Origin: Bradyrhizobium genosp. SA-3
Lineage (GTDB): Bacteria > Pseudomonadota > Alphaproteobacteria > Rhizobiales > Xanthobacteraceae
DNA length: 64,000 bases
Reading direction: 5' to 3'
Assembly: GCF_004212635.1 (NCBI RefSeq)
Contig: NZ_PSRT01000016.1
Location: 1 to 64,000, forward strand
Shown here: one piece after another, positions 1-7,553 of the stretch
Layout: each line of letters opens with the position of its first letter
How positions within the stretch are numbered: the stretch's first letter is position 1
Notes under the pieces: generated by a model
What the model saw: only the letters and a program-made list of their open reading frames with translations
What the model was told of the DNA's origin: nothing
The model's database searches: none
Position numbers and translations under genes: made by a program

Positions 1-152
1 CGCGGGCGGATATTTGCCTGCCCCAAGGTCAAAAGACAAAATTTGAATCGTGCGTGACCGATGTTGTCAAAATAACCGAGACCGGTTTGAAAATCATGGA
101 GGCTGAAGAGCTTTCGATTGGCGACAAGATCGCGGAAAAATACGCTTGTTGA
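1..152 (+). CDS. 3' end of an unidentified gene (cut by the window edge)
   Basis: From base 3 one frame stays open for 49 codons and stops with TGA at 150-152. The peptide has ordinary protein composition and ends EELSIGDKIAEKYAC; the other two forward frames stop within 60 bases. I recognise no family. The base composition is more AT-rich than the rest of the window. It is called a gene remnant or C-terminal end only because of the open frame. Confidence 0.4.
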   Translation, partial: RADICLPQGQKTKFESCVTDVVKITETGLKIMEAEELSIGDKIAEKYAC

Positions 153-461
153 ACTATCGGTTGCGATACCAGTCCGCACGATGATCCCCGCGCGCCCGCC
201 CGCTCTTGTCAGTTGGGAAGAAAAAGGGCCTCCGGTCAATCGGCGGCACCCATCTTCCTTGGAGATGCAGCGGACAGCCCTCGACGAGAAAAGACCCCCT
301 CACTTTTTTCGGGTCGCAAATTCGGCGAAAAAATCGAGGAGAAATTTGACAGGCGTTTCAGGGAGATCTGAGATCGAGTCGTTTTCAAAACGAAATCGAG
401 TCGTTCTTAAAGCGGAAATCGAGTCGTTTTCAAAGTGTCCGCATAATGTGCGAGCGAAGGC
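153..461. other. Intergenic stretch next to tRNA-Ile, no convincing gene
   Basis: Short open frames cross this interval on both strands, but none has a ribosome site or recognisable protein character. The stretch is AT-richer than the neighbouring genes. Its right part holds the three imperfect repeats listed separately, which end about 20 bases from the 3' end of the tRNA gene. Confidence 0.5.
373..440. repeat. Three imperfect tandem repeats of 22-23 bp beside tRNA-Ile
   Basis: The motif ATCGAGTCGTT begins at 373, 395 and 418, each time followed by an A/T-rich TTCAAA-like tail, so the period is 22 then 23 bp. The first copy contains the near-perfect dyad TCGTTTT-C-AAAACGA. Such repeats beside a tRNA 3' end could be recombinase or replication-protein binding sites, but no integrase gene is visible here. 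Confidence 0.6.
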
Positions 462-537
462 TGGTGGGCCCGGCAGGACTCGAACCTGCAACCAGACCGT
501 TATGAGCGGCCGGCTCTAACCATTGAGCTACAGGCCC
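462..537 (-). tRNA. tRNA-Ile2 (anticodon CAU)
   Basis: The complement folds as a standard 76-nt tRNA: acceptor stem GGGCCTG/CGGGCCC, D arm GCTC/GAGC, anticodon stem GGCCG/CGGTC with loop CTCATAA, T arm GCAGG-TTCGAGT-CCTGC, and encoded CCA. CAU could mean Met, but the CTCATAA loop and overall sequence resemble E. coli ileX-type tRNA-Ile2, whose C34 is changed to lysidine by TilS so that it reads AUA. The 3' end points left, toward the repeat block at 373-440. Confidence 0.93.
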
Positions 538-895
538 CGCCGCGAGGCGGCCGCTTCGCGCGGCCGGCAACGGTGCGCGGTTCGTTTACAGGGCCTGAGG
601 CGGGGGTGCAATGCCGGCTCTGGTCAACGGAAATCCGGGGCTGCGCGGCACGCACTGCTCGTCGGATGATCGCTGGATTCGGAATAATCGCATTTTGCCA
701 ATGTTTTGCCCGACGAGTCAAATGGCCATGCGGTCATCCGGCCGGTTCCTGCTCTTGCGTTTCTCTAACCCGCTGTGATTGCTCATATCTTCTACTGTGC
801 ATGGGGTTGTTTTTGCACTTTTTGTGTTGAGAGGGCCTGTCGGCCCCCTCAAATGCCTCGCCCGGCAGGCGACGCACCCCCGCGACGGGGGACGC
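538..895. other. Intergenic stretch, no gene seen
   Basis: This separates the 5' end of tRNA-Ile (minus strand, so its promoter should lie around 540-620) from the 3' end of the tctC-like gene. Open frames here are fragmentary. An imperfect GC-rich hairpin lies at 831-850 but has no downstream T-run in either direction, so it is not called a terminator. Confidence 0.5.
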
Positions 896-1870
896 CTAGT
901 CCACCGAAACCCCGGCGAACTCGACCACCTTGCGCCACTTCTCCGTCTCGTCGGCGACCAGCTTGCCGAACTCGGCCGGGGTCATCGGCTTGGGGATGCC
1001 GCCGGTCTCCGCGAGGCGGGCGACCAGCTTGGGGTCTTTCAGGGCTTCGCCGACGGCCTTGTTGAGGATCTCGATCACCTCGGGCGGCGTGCCCTTCGGC
1101 GCGGAGATGCCGTAGAAGCCGACGGATTCGAAGCCCGGCACGGTCTCGGCGATCGCGGGCACGTCGGGCACGCTCGGCCAGCGCTGCGGCGAGGTCACCC
1201 CAATCGCGCGGACATTGCCGCCCTTCGCCTGCTCCATGGCGGAGGGCAGGTTGTCGAAGATCAGCTGCACCTTGTTGGAGATGATGTCGGGGAACGCGAT
1301 GGCGGAGCCGCGATAGGGCACGTGCACCATGTCGCACTTGGTCATCACCTTGAACAGCTCGGCCGACATGTGCACTGAGGTGCCGTTGCCGGACGAGGCG
1401 AAGGAGACCTTTCCGGGATTGGCCTTGCAGTAGTCGATGAACTCCTGAACCGTCTTCGCCGGGAACGCGTTGGAGACGACCAGCATGTTGGTGAGCTGCA
1501 TGATGCTCGCGACCGGCACGGTGTCGCGCAGGAAGTCGAACGGCAGCTTCTTGTAGAGCGAGGTCGAGATCGCGTTGTTGGGCGCGACGAACAGCAGCGT
1601 GTAGCCGTCCGGCGGCGAGTTGATCGCGGCGGCGGCCGCGATGTTGCCGCCGGAGCCGGTGCGGTTCTCGACGATGAATTGCTGGCCGAGACGGTCCGAC
1701 AGCCACTGCGCCATGATCCGCGCCACGATGTCGACCGGGCCGCCGGCGGAAAAGCCGATCAGCCAGTGCACGGGGCGGTCGGGATAGGCGGCGGAGGCGG
1801 GAGGTGTGGCGCTGAAAAGACCTAAAAGAACTGCGAGCCCGAAAACACCATTACGCAAAATTCGCAACAT
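896..1870 (-). CDS. Tripartite tricarboxylate transporter substrate-binding protein (Bug/TctC family)
   Basis: This 324-residue exported protein starts with a signal peptide (MLRILRNGVFGLAVLLG, cut near ASA) and continues YPDRPVHWLIGFSAGGPVD, the typical opening of Bug/TctC receptors, which deliver organic acids to TctAB-type transporters. The ATG at 1870 is preferred over 1882 because GGGAGG lies four bases upstream of it. No tctA or tctB gene is in the window, so it is an orphan receptor and its ligand cannot be told from sequence. It diverges from the TAXI receptor gene at 1977. Confidence 0.9.
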   Translation of the reverse strand: MLRILRNGVFGLAVLLGLFSATPPASAAYPDRPVHWLIGFSAGGPVDIVARIMAQWLSDRLGQQFIVENRTGSGGNIAAAAAINSPPDGYTLLFVAPNNAISTSLYKKLPFDFLRDTVPVASIMQLTNMLVVSNAFPAKTVQEFIDYCKANPGKVSFASSGNGTSVHMSAELFKVMTKCDMVHVPYRGSAIAFPDIISNKVQLIFDNLPSAMEQAKGGNVRAIGVTSPQRWPSVPDVPAIAETVPGFESVGFYGISAPKGTPPEVIEILNKAVGEALKDPKLVARLAETGGIPKPMTPAEFGKLVADETEKWRKVVEFAGVSVD

Positions 1871-1976
1871 GACGCCTCCCATTGTTCTATTGTCGTTGGG
1901 GGCATGCTTTCACAAAATCGGGCTGCTGCCTACATCGTCGCAAGTCGGTGTTGACGCAGGCTCGGCGGAAATGACC

Positions 1977-2939
1977 ATGAGATTCGCGACTATCGTTATC
2001 ACCGCGGCGCTGCTCGCCAGTCCCGCTGCTGCTCAAACCGGAGGCAACGCCATTCCGGCCACGACACTCAGCCTCGGCACTGCGACGCCCGGCGGCGGCT
2101 TTCCGCTCTACGGCAACGCCTTCGCAGAGGTGATGAACGCGGCCGATCCGCAAATCACCATCGTCCCGCGCAACACCAAGGGCAGCAACGAGAACATCCC
2201 GCTACTGGAGAAAGGCGAGCTTGATCTTGCGTTGGTCGCAGGCGAGCCGGCCTATGAAGCTTTCGCCGGCATCGGCCGCGCGAAGGTAGCGCTGAAGATT
2301 CTCACCGCGATCTATTCCAACCCTGGCATGTTCGTGGTGCGGGCGGACAGTCCCTACAAGACCATTCGCGATTTGGTCGGTCAGCCCGTCGCGTTCGGCG
2401 CCAAGGGCTCGGGCCTGCCGATCCTGGCGCGCTATGTGCTCGATGGCCTCGGCCTCAAGCAGGACGAGGATTTCAAGGCGGTCTATCTCGACCGCGCCGG
2501 CGACGGCCCCGCGATGGTCGAAGACGGCCGCGTCGCCGCGCTGTGGGGCGCGGGCATCGGCTGGCCCGGCTTTGCCGCGGTCGCATCGAGCGCGTCAGGC
2601 GCACGCTTCATCGCGCCTGACGCGGAAGAGATCGCGCGCATCCGTGCCAAGCATGCGTTCCTGAAGCCGCTCACCGTGCCGGCCAATAGCTATCCGAAGC
2701 AGACAGAGCCGATCGCTTCGCTCGGCTCCTGGAGTTTTGTCCTGACGCGCGAGGATTTGCCGGATGACGTCGCCTATCGCCTCGCGAAGACGCTGCACGG
2801 CGCCGAGACGACGTTCTGCAGCAAGCTTGCACAGGCCTGCGAGACGACGGCCGCGAACACAGTCGCGGCCGCGCCGAAGGTGGAACTGATCCATCCGGGC
2901 GTGATGAAGTACTTTCGCGAGATCGGGGTGGTGAAATGA
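1977..2939 (+). CDS. TAXI-family TRAP transporter solute-binding protein
   Basis: A signal peptide (MRFATIVITAALLASPAAAQ) is followed by a 300-residue TAXI-type receptor: SLGTATPGGGFPLYGNAFAE near the start, then the NTKGSNENIPLLEKGELDLALV block that contacts ligand in this family. TAXI receptors work with a fused DctQM membrane protein, and none is nearby. ATG 1977 has GGAA six bases upstream; ATG 1971 is possible. The larger open frame begins far upstream inside the divergent tctC gene and that extension is not believed. Confidence 0.85.
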   Translation: MRFATIVITAALLASPAAAQTGGNAIPATTLSLGTATPGGGFPLYGNAFAEVMNAADPQITIVPRNTKGSNENIPLLEKGELDLALVAGEPAYEAFAGIGRAKVALKILTAIYSNPGMFVVRADSPYKTIRDLVGQPVAFGAKGSGLPILARYVLDGLGLKQDEDFKAVYLDRAGDGPAMVEDGRVAALWGAGIGWPGFAAVASSASGARFIAPDAEEIARIRAKHAFLKPLTVPANSYPKQTEPIASLGSWSFVLTREDLPDDVAYRLAKTLHGAETTFCSKLAQACETTAANTVAAAPKVELIHPGVMKYFREIGVVK

Positions 2940-2960
2940 CGGTCGCAACCACACCCACGC

Positions 2961-3047
2961 TCGTCATGCCCGGGCTTGTCCCGGGCATCCACGTTCTTCT
3001 GTCCACGTGGCGAGACGTGGATGGCCGGGACAAGCCCGAGCATGACG
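2961..3047. repeat. Long inverted repeat (family A) between convergent genes
   Basis: The left arm, from CGTCATGCCCGGGC at 2962, is complementary to the right arm ending GCCCGAGCATGACG at 3047, with CCACGT/ACGTGG inside. It can fold into one long hairpin between the convergent TAXI and LivK-like genes. It resembles the dispersed palindromic intergenic repeats of Bradyrhizobium and may end transcription from both sides. Confidence 0.8.
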
Positions 3048-3071
3048 TTTGCGGCTAGCTTGCGTTGCCCG

Positions 3072-4283
3072 TCACTTCTTCACCAGCGCGCACGCCGGGT
3101 CCGGCGGCCCGAACGCCTTGTCGCCGGAGATCGTCGTGAGGATCTTGTAATAGTCCCACGGATATTTGCTCTCCTCCGGCGTCTTCACCTGAACCAGCCA
3201 GAGGTCGTGCACCATCAGATTGTCCTCGCGTAGTCGGCCGTTGCGGGCGAAGAAATCCTCGATCGGCTTTTCCCGCATCTTGGCGGCCACTTTAAGCGGA
3301 TCGTCGGTGCCGGTCTCCTTGATGGCGTTGAGATAGTGCATCACGCTGGAATAGACGCCGGCCTGCCACATCGACGGCATCTTGTTCATCTTGGCGAAAT
3401 AGCGCTTCGACCATTCGCGGGTCTTGTCGTCCATGTCCCAATAGAACGACGTGGTCAGGAGCAGGCCTTGGGCTGCCTGCAGGCCGAGGCCGTGGATGTC
3501 GGTGATCAGCGCCAGCAGCGCCGCCATCTGCTGGCCGCCCTTGAACACGCCGAACTCCGAGCCGGTCTTGATCTCGTTCATGTTGTTGGGGGGACCGGCG
3601 GCGATGCCGATGATCTTGGCCTTGGAGGCCTGCGCCTGTAGCACGAAGGAGGAGAGGTCGGGCGTTGCCAGCGGCGGCCGCACCGAGCCCAGCACCTTGC
3701 CGCCATTGGCGGTGACGACGGCGGAGGCGTCGCGCTCCAGCGAATGGCCGAAGGCGTAGTCGTCGGTGATGAAGAACCAGCTGTCGCCGCCGCGCTTGAC
3801 CACCGCATCCGCCGTGCCGACCGCGAGCGCGCGGGTATCGAACACCCATTGGATCGCGTAAGGCGAGCAGAACTTGCCGTGGAAATCCGCGGTGCCGGTG
3901 GAGTGGGTGATGAACAGCCGCTTCTTCTCGTTGGCGATGTTCTGCACCGCGAGCCCGACCGCGGAGACCGGCACGTCGACGATCAGATCGACCTGGTCGA
4001 CGTCGTACCAGCGCCGCGCGATCGCGCCGCCGACATCGGCCTTGAGCTGGTGGTCGCCGATCACGACGCTGATCGGCTTGCCGAGCACGGTGCCGCCGAA
4101 ATCGTCGATCGCCATCTGCGCCGCCGTCACCGAGCCCTGGCCGGTCGGTGCCGAGGCCGGGCCGTTCATGTCGGTGAGCACGCCGATCTTGACGACGTTG
4201 TCCGACACCTGCGCCGACGCCGCACCCGGCAGCAGCGCCGCCAAGGCGGCCGCGACCGGCAGTCCAAATCTGATTGGATTCAT
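3072..4283 (-). CDS. ABC transporter substrate-binding protein, branched-chain amino acid (LivK-like) type
   Basis: This 403-residue protein has a signal peptide (MNPIRFGLPVAAALAALLPG, cut near ASA) and a type I periplasmic-binding fold starting VKIGVLTDMNGPAS. The repeated Rossmann-like halves and the C-terminal WDYYKILTTI segment fit Peripla_BP_6 receptors of HAAT transporters. GGGGAGGAG sits just upstream of the ATG. There is no livHMGF set nearby, so it is another orphan receptor. In rhizobia such receptors often bind aromatic acids, but the ligand here is unknown. Confidence 0.88.
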   Translation of the reverse strand: MNPIRFGLPVAAALAALLPGAASAQVSDNVVKIGVLTDMNGPASAPTGQGSVTAAQMAIDDFGGTVLGKPISVVIGDHQLKADVGGAIARRWYDVDQVDLIVDVPVSAVGLAVQNIANEKKRLFITHSTGTADFHGKFCSPYAIQWVFDTRALAVGTADAVVKRGGDSWFFITDDYAFGHSLERDASAVVTANGGKVLGSVRPPLATPDLSSFVLQAQASKAKIIGIAAGPPNNMNEIKTGSEFGVFKGGQQMAALLALITDIHGLGLQAAQGLLLTTSFYWDMDDKTREWSKRYFAKMNKMPSMWQAGVYSSVMHYLNAIKETGTDDPLKVAAKMREKPIEDFFARNGRLREDNLMVHDLWLVQVKTPEESKYPWDYYKILTTISGDKAFGPPDPACALVKK

Positions 4284-4367
4284 GCTTCTCCTCCCCTGAT
4301 CCGGCTCGTTGGCCGGTGTTGCCCGGGTATGCCCGGCTGAATTGGTTTCTTTTGCAACTATTTGGGG

Positions 4368-4395
4368 GCGGGCGTCAATGTGCGGGCGTCAATGT
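4368..4395. repeat. Perfect 14-bp tandem duplication abutting a stop codon
   Basis: GCGGGCGTCAATGT occurs at 4368-4381 and again at 4382-4395. The second copy touches the stop codon (4395-4397, minus strand) of the helix-turn-helix regulator. It looks like replication slippage. Confidence 0.85.
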
Positions 4396-5288
4396 CAGGC
4401 CGCGAAGCGGATCTGTCCGGCCGGCGAGGGGTCGTAACCGGTCAGCTCCTCGGCGCGCTGCCGCAGCCGCCTTTCGCCGAGCAGCCGGAGCACGGCCTGC
4501 ATGGCGGGGCGGAAATAGCTGCGCTGCCGCATCGCGAGGTCGAAGTTCTCCCAGACCAGCGGCACGAAATCCAGCCCGGCCGAGCGCGCCGCCGCGCGCG
4601 TTGCGATCCCGCAATCGGCCTGGCCGGCGCGGACGATCTCGACGAGGTCCGGGCCGGTCAGAGCTGGCGTCTCAATGCGGCGCAAATCCCGCGTCGAGGC
4701 GCCGGCGCGCTTGAGCAGCACGTCGAGCAGCATCTGCGCGCCCGTGCCCTGTGGTCGCATCGCCACCCTGGCGCCGCGTGCGAGCACGTCGGACAGGTCG
4801 TGCAGATGCTTGGGATTGCCGTGCGGCAGCATGAGGCCCTGCTCGCGGCGCACGAACGCGACCAGCACCGCATCGTGCAGGTCGGGAGCTGCGCGCAGCG
4901 CCTCGACACTGGCATCGCCGGCGAGATTGTCGGCGGCGTCCAAGGCATGGAAGTGCACCGCCGCGGCCATCACTTCGTTGCGCTGCAAGCGCTCGAGCCC
5001 GCGCGCGCTGCCCTCGCTCATCGATCCGAGCCCAGAGCCGGATTCGCGCAGGCTCCAAGCCAAGAGCTCGTCCTGGCTGCCGCCGACGACCGGCGGCGGC
5101 TCCGCGATCAGCATGCCGGCCGGGCGCGCCAGTCCCGACAGCACCCAGAGATCAAGTTCGTGCCGCGGGAAGAGCCACTTCCCGGTCACCTTGGTGCAGG
5201 GGATCGCACCGGTGGTGACGAGTTCGTAAAGCTTGCGTTCGCCGAGCCGAAGATAGTCGGCGGCTTCGCTGGTCGTCAGGAATTCCAT
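4395..5288 (-). CDS. HTH regulator with periplasmic-binding-like sensor domain (probable molybdate/tungstate or cofactor regulator)
   Basis: 297 residues. Residues 1-55 are an excisionase/MerR-like helix-turn-helix (LTTSEAADYLRLGERKLYEL, then GKWLFPRHELDLW). Residues about 85-290 form a binding-protein-like domain (PF12727 type) with RPQGTGAQMLLDVLLKRAG, which matches MVNRNQGAGTRILIDRLLGG in the MoeA fusion at 7554. There is no signal peptide, so it senses inside the cell. It diverges from the tupA-like gene at 5558, which suggests control of that gene and perhaps of cofactor genes. The ligand (Mo, W or a cofactor precursor) is inference. Confidence 0.8.
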   Translation of the reverse strand: MEFLTTSEAADYLRLGERKLYELVTTGAIPCTKVTGKWLFPRHELDLWVLSGLARPAGMLIAEPPPVVGGSQDELLAWSLRESGSGLGSMSEGSARGLERLQRNEVMAAAVHFHALDAADNLAGDASVEALRAAPDLHDAVLVAFVRREQGLMLPHGNPKHLHDLSDVLARGARVAMRPQGTGAQMLLDVLLKRAGASTRDLRRIETPALTGPDLVEIVRAGQADCGIATRAAARSAGLDFVPLVWENFDLAMRQRSYFRPAMQAVLRLLGERRLRQRAEELTGYDPSPAGQIRFAA

Positions 5289-5290
5289 CC

Positions 5291-5304
5291 TGCATTCCTA
5301 TGCA
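5291..5304. promoter_or_regulatory. Small dyad just upstream of the HTH-PBP regulator gene
   Basis: TGCAT-TCCT-ATGCA is a perfect 5-bp inverted repeat with a 4-nt centre, three bases upstream of the regulator's start codon and inside the divergent interval with the tupA-like gene. It may be an autoregulatory site, but so short a dyad could arise by chance. Confidence 0.3.
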
Positions 5305-5557
5305 AATTCTTGCTTCTTTTTGACGTTCGACGCAGGTGGAATTCTGCATTTCAATTCGTGTCCGCGGGAACCATGCCCGATCATCTCGCTGCTTTGCAAC
5401 ACATCCTCGCGCGCGATTTCTGCTTTGGTGAACGATCCCAAAGCGCTCGCGCTTTGCCGAAATTTCCCGAGTGGGAGTGCAAGCAGCAGATGGCGTCACG
5501 AGTGCGGCGCAATCGATCATCATCATGATCCCGTCACAGCCAAGGGGAACCCTTATC

Positions 5558-6391
5558 ATGGCCGTCCGCTGCCTTTCCGTTGCATTCGCGCTTCTCTGCG
5601 GCCTTGCCGCGGGCGTTGCGGCGTCATCCGCGGAGGAGCGCGGCATCGTGCTCGCCACGACGACGGCGACGCAGGAGTCCGGCCTGCTCGATTATCTGCT
5701 GCCGATCTTCCGCGCGAAGACCGGCATCGACGTGACGGTGATCGCGCGGCGCGCCGACGAAGTGCTCGACGGGGCGCGACGGGGCGAGGTCGACGTCGTG
5801 CTGATTCATGCGCGGCCGCAGGAGGAGAAATTCGTCGCCGACGGCTTTGGCGTGAAGCGCCTCGACGTGATGTACAACGACTATGTGCTGATCGGGCCGA
5901 AGAGTGATCCCGCGGGCGTGAAGGGCAAGGACATCGCGACCGCGCTGAAGGCGATCGAGGCCAAGGGCGCGCCATTCGTGACGCGCGGTGACCGCTCGGG
6001 CACCCATGCCGCGGAGCTCGCGCTCTGGATCGTCGCCGGCATCGACATCGCGAGCACCAAGGGCGCCTGGTATCGCGAGGCCGGGCCGGGGATGACGAGG
6101 GCCCTCGACGCCGCGCGGGCCGCGAACGCGTATGTGCTGTCGGACCGCGGCAGCTGGATCTCGTTCAGGGATCGCGGCGATCTCGACATCGTCGTCGAAG
6201 GCGACAGGCGCCTGCTCAATCAGTACGGCGTGATGCTGGTGAACCCCGAGAAGTTTCCGAACGTGAAGAAAGATCTCGCGCAGACCTTCATCGACTGGCT
6301 GACCTCGCCGGAGGGGCAGACGGTGATCGCCGGCTACAAGGTCGACGGGCAGCAGCTGTTCTTTCCCAATTCGGACAGGTCGGGCGGCTGA
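5558..6391 (+). CDS. tupA: Tungstate-type (TupA-like) periplasmic substrate-binding protein
   Basis: 277 residues with a signal peptide (MAVRCLSVAFALLCGLAAGVA). The mature part has LATTTATQESGLLDYLLP, VDVVLIHARPQEEKFVADGF, MYNDYVLIGPKSDPAG and FVTRGDRSGTHAAEL, the TupA landmarks; the T-T-T and R-S-G-T segments contact the oxyanion in known TupA proteins. ATG 5558 has AAGGGGAA upstream. TupB permease and TupC ATPase genes are not in the window, so it must use a distant partner. Tungstate is favoured over molybdate by sequence resemblance, which fits the FDH1-like formate dehydrogenase downstream. Confidence 0.82.
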   Translation: MAVRCLSVAFALLCGLAAGVAASSAEERGIVLATTTATQESGLLDYLLPIFRAKTGIDVTVIARRADEVLDGARRGEVDVVLIHARPQEEKFVADGFGVKRLDVMYNDYVLIGPKSDPAGVKGKDIATALKAIEAKGAPFVTRGDRSGTHAAELALWIVAGIDIASTKGAWYREAGPGMTRALDAARAANAYVLSDRGSWISFRDRGDLDIVVEGDRRLLNQYGVMLVNPEKFPNVKKDLAQTFIDWLTSPEGQTVIAGYKVDGQQLFFPNSDRSGG

Positions 6392-6445
6392 CGTCCGCAG
6401 CGCCGGCGGTTGCCAAACCGGGCGATGCATGGTCCATCATGGCGC

Positions 6446-7552
6446 ATGACCCAACGCCTGCCGTCCTCGCTCACGCCGCTCGACACTGCGCTCGCCGCGT
6501 TGCTGCGAGGCGTCGATCCTGTCGCGCCGGTGGAGTTGCCGCTGGCGGAAGCGATCGGTTGCATCGCGGTGGGCACTCCGCTGCTTGCCGCCTATCCTCC
6601 GCGCGACATTGCCGCCGCAGACGGCTGGGCGCTCTCGGCCAATGATCTCGTCGGTGCGTCTGCGTACTCGCCGCTGCCGCTGGCGATGGCTCCTGCGTGG
6701 GTCGATGCCGGTGACGCGATCCCGGAGGGATGCGACTGCGTGCTCGATGCCGGCGCGGTCGAGGTATCAGGTCCGCTGGCCCAGGTGCTGGCAGAGGCCG
6801 TGCCGGGGCAGGGCGTCAGGCGCGCCGGAAGCGACGTCGCCGCGCGCACGCCCGCCGGCGCCGAGGGATATCCCGTCGGTGCGGCTGATCTCCTGATCGC
6901 GCGCATTGCGGGCCTGGAAAAGCTCAGCGTGCGGCGGCCGCGGCTGCGCATCGTCAATGTGCCGGGCGCAACGACGACGGCGCAGATGATCGCCGAGATC
7001 GCGCGCGCGGCGGGGCTGGATGTGGAGACGTATGAGGCCGGCGCAGGCGATGAAGCATCGATTGCCGAGGCGCTCGATGCGTCCTCCTGCGACCTGCTGC
7101 TGACCGTCGGCGGCAGTGGCGTCGGCCGCCGGGATGCAGCTGTCGCGGCGCTGGCCCGGCGCGGCGAGGTGCTCGCCCATGGCGTTGCGCTCCAGCCTGG
7201 ACGGACCGCTGCGGTCGGTCGGCTCGCGCGTGTTCCCGTTGTCGCCTTGCCCGGCTCGCCCGATCATGCGCTCGCGGCCTGGCTCGCGCTCGCGCTGCCG
7301 CTCATCGACCGCCTGTCGGCGCGCCGGCCACGCCGACAGGTAAGCTTGCCGCTCGCACGCAAGATCGCATCCGGCGTCGGCATCGCAGAAGTGGCCCTGC
7401 TCGCCGAGGAACATCATGCGTGGATGCCGCTTGCCGTGGGTGAATGGCCGCTCCAGGCGATCGCCCGTGGCGATGCATGGCTGCTCGTCCGCGCCAGCCA
7501 CGAGGGATTTGCGGCGGGCACGCCGGTCGGTGCTTATCTGATGCGGGAATGA
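6446..7552 (+). CDS. Divergent MoeA-like protein lacking the GDE motif
   Basis: About 368 residues with MoeA architecture: AADGWALSANDL corresponds to the canonical NVDGFAVRSAD segment, LLTVGGSGVGRRDAAV to the cofactor-binding loop, and VVALPGSPDHALAAW to the GNPVA loop. Where true MoeA reads STGDEL, this protein reads NVPGATTTAQ, so the acidic residues of molybdenum insertion are partly missing. It may be a non-catalytic partner or a specialised MoeA. The frame extends to a TTG at 6410; ATG 6446 is chosen because the family begins there. It follows tupA by 54 bases and nearly abuts the next MoeA gene. Confidence 0.72.
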   Translation: MTQRLPSSLTPLDTALAALLRGVDPVAPVELPLAEAIGCIAVGTPLLAAYPPRDIAAADGWALSANDLVGASAYSPLPLAMAPAWVDAGDAIPEGCDCVLDAGAVEVSGPLAQVLAEAVPGQGVRRAGSDVAARTPAGAEGYPVGAADLLIARIAGLEKLSVRRPRLRIVNVPGATTTAQMIAEIARAAGLDVETYEAGAGDEASIAEALDASSCDLLLTVGGSGVGRRDAAVAALARRGEVLAHGVALQPGRTAAVGRLARVPVVALPGSPDHALAAWLALALPLIDRLSARRPRRQVSLPLARKIASGVGIAEVALLAEEHHAWMPLAVGEWPLQAIARGDAWLLVRASHEGFAAGTPVGAYLMRE

Positions 7553-7553
7553 T

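Noticed and set aside
373..440. The three repeats as a CRISPR array
   Set aside because: The copies are adjacent without spacers, only three in number, and imperfect.
118..519. 133-codon frame through the tRNA gene
   Set aside because: It runs into the tRNA-Ile gene on the opposite strand, has no ribosome site and no protein-like segment.
831..850. GC-rich hairpin as a terminator of the tctC-like gene
   Set aside because: The stem is imperfect and on the minus strand it is followed by A-rich, not T-rich, sequence.
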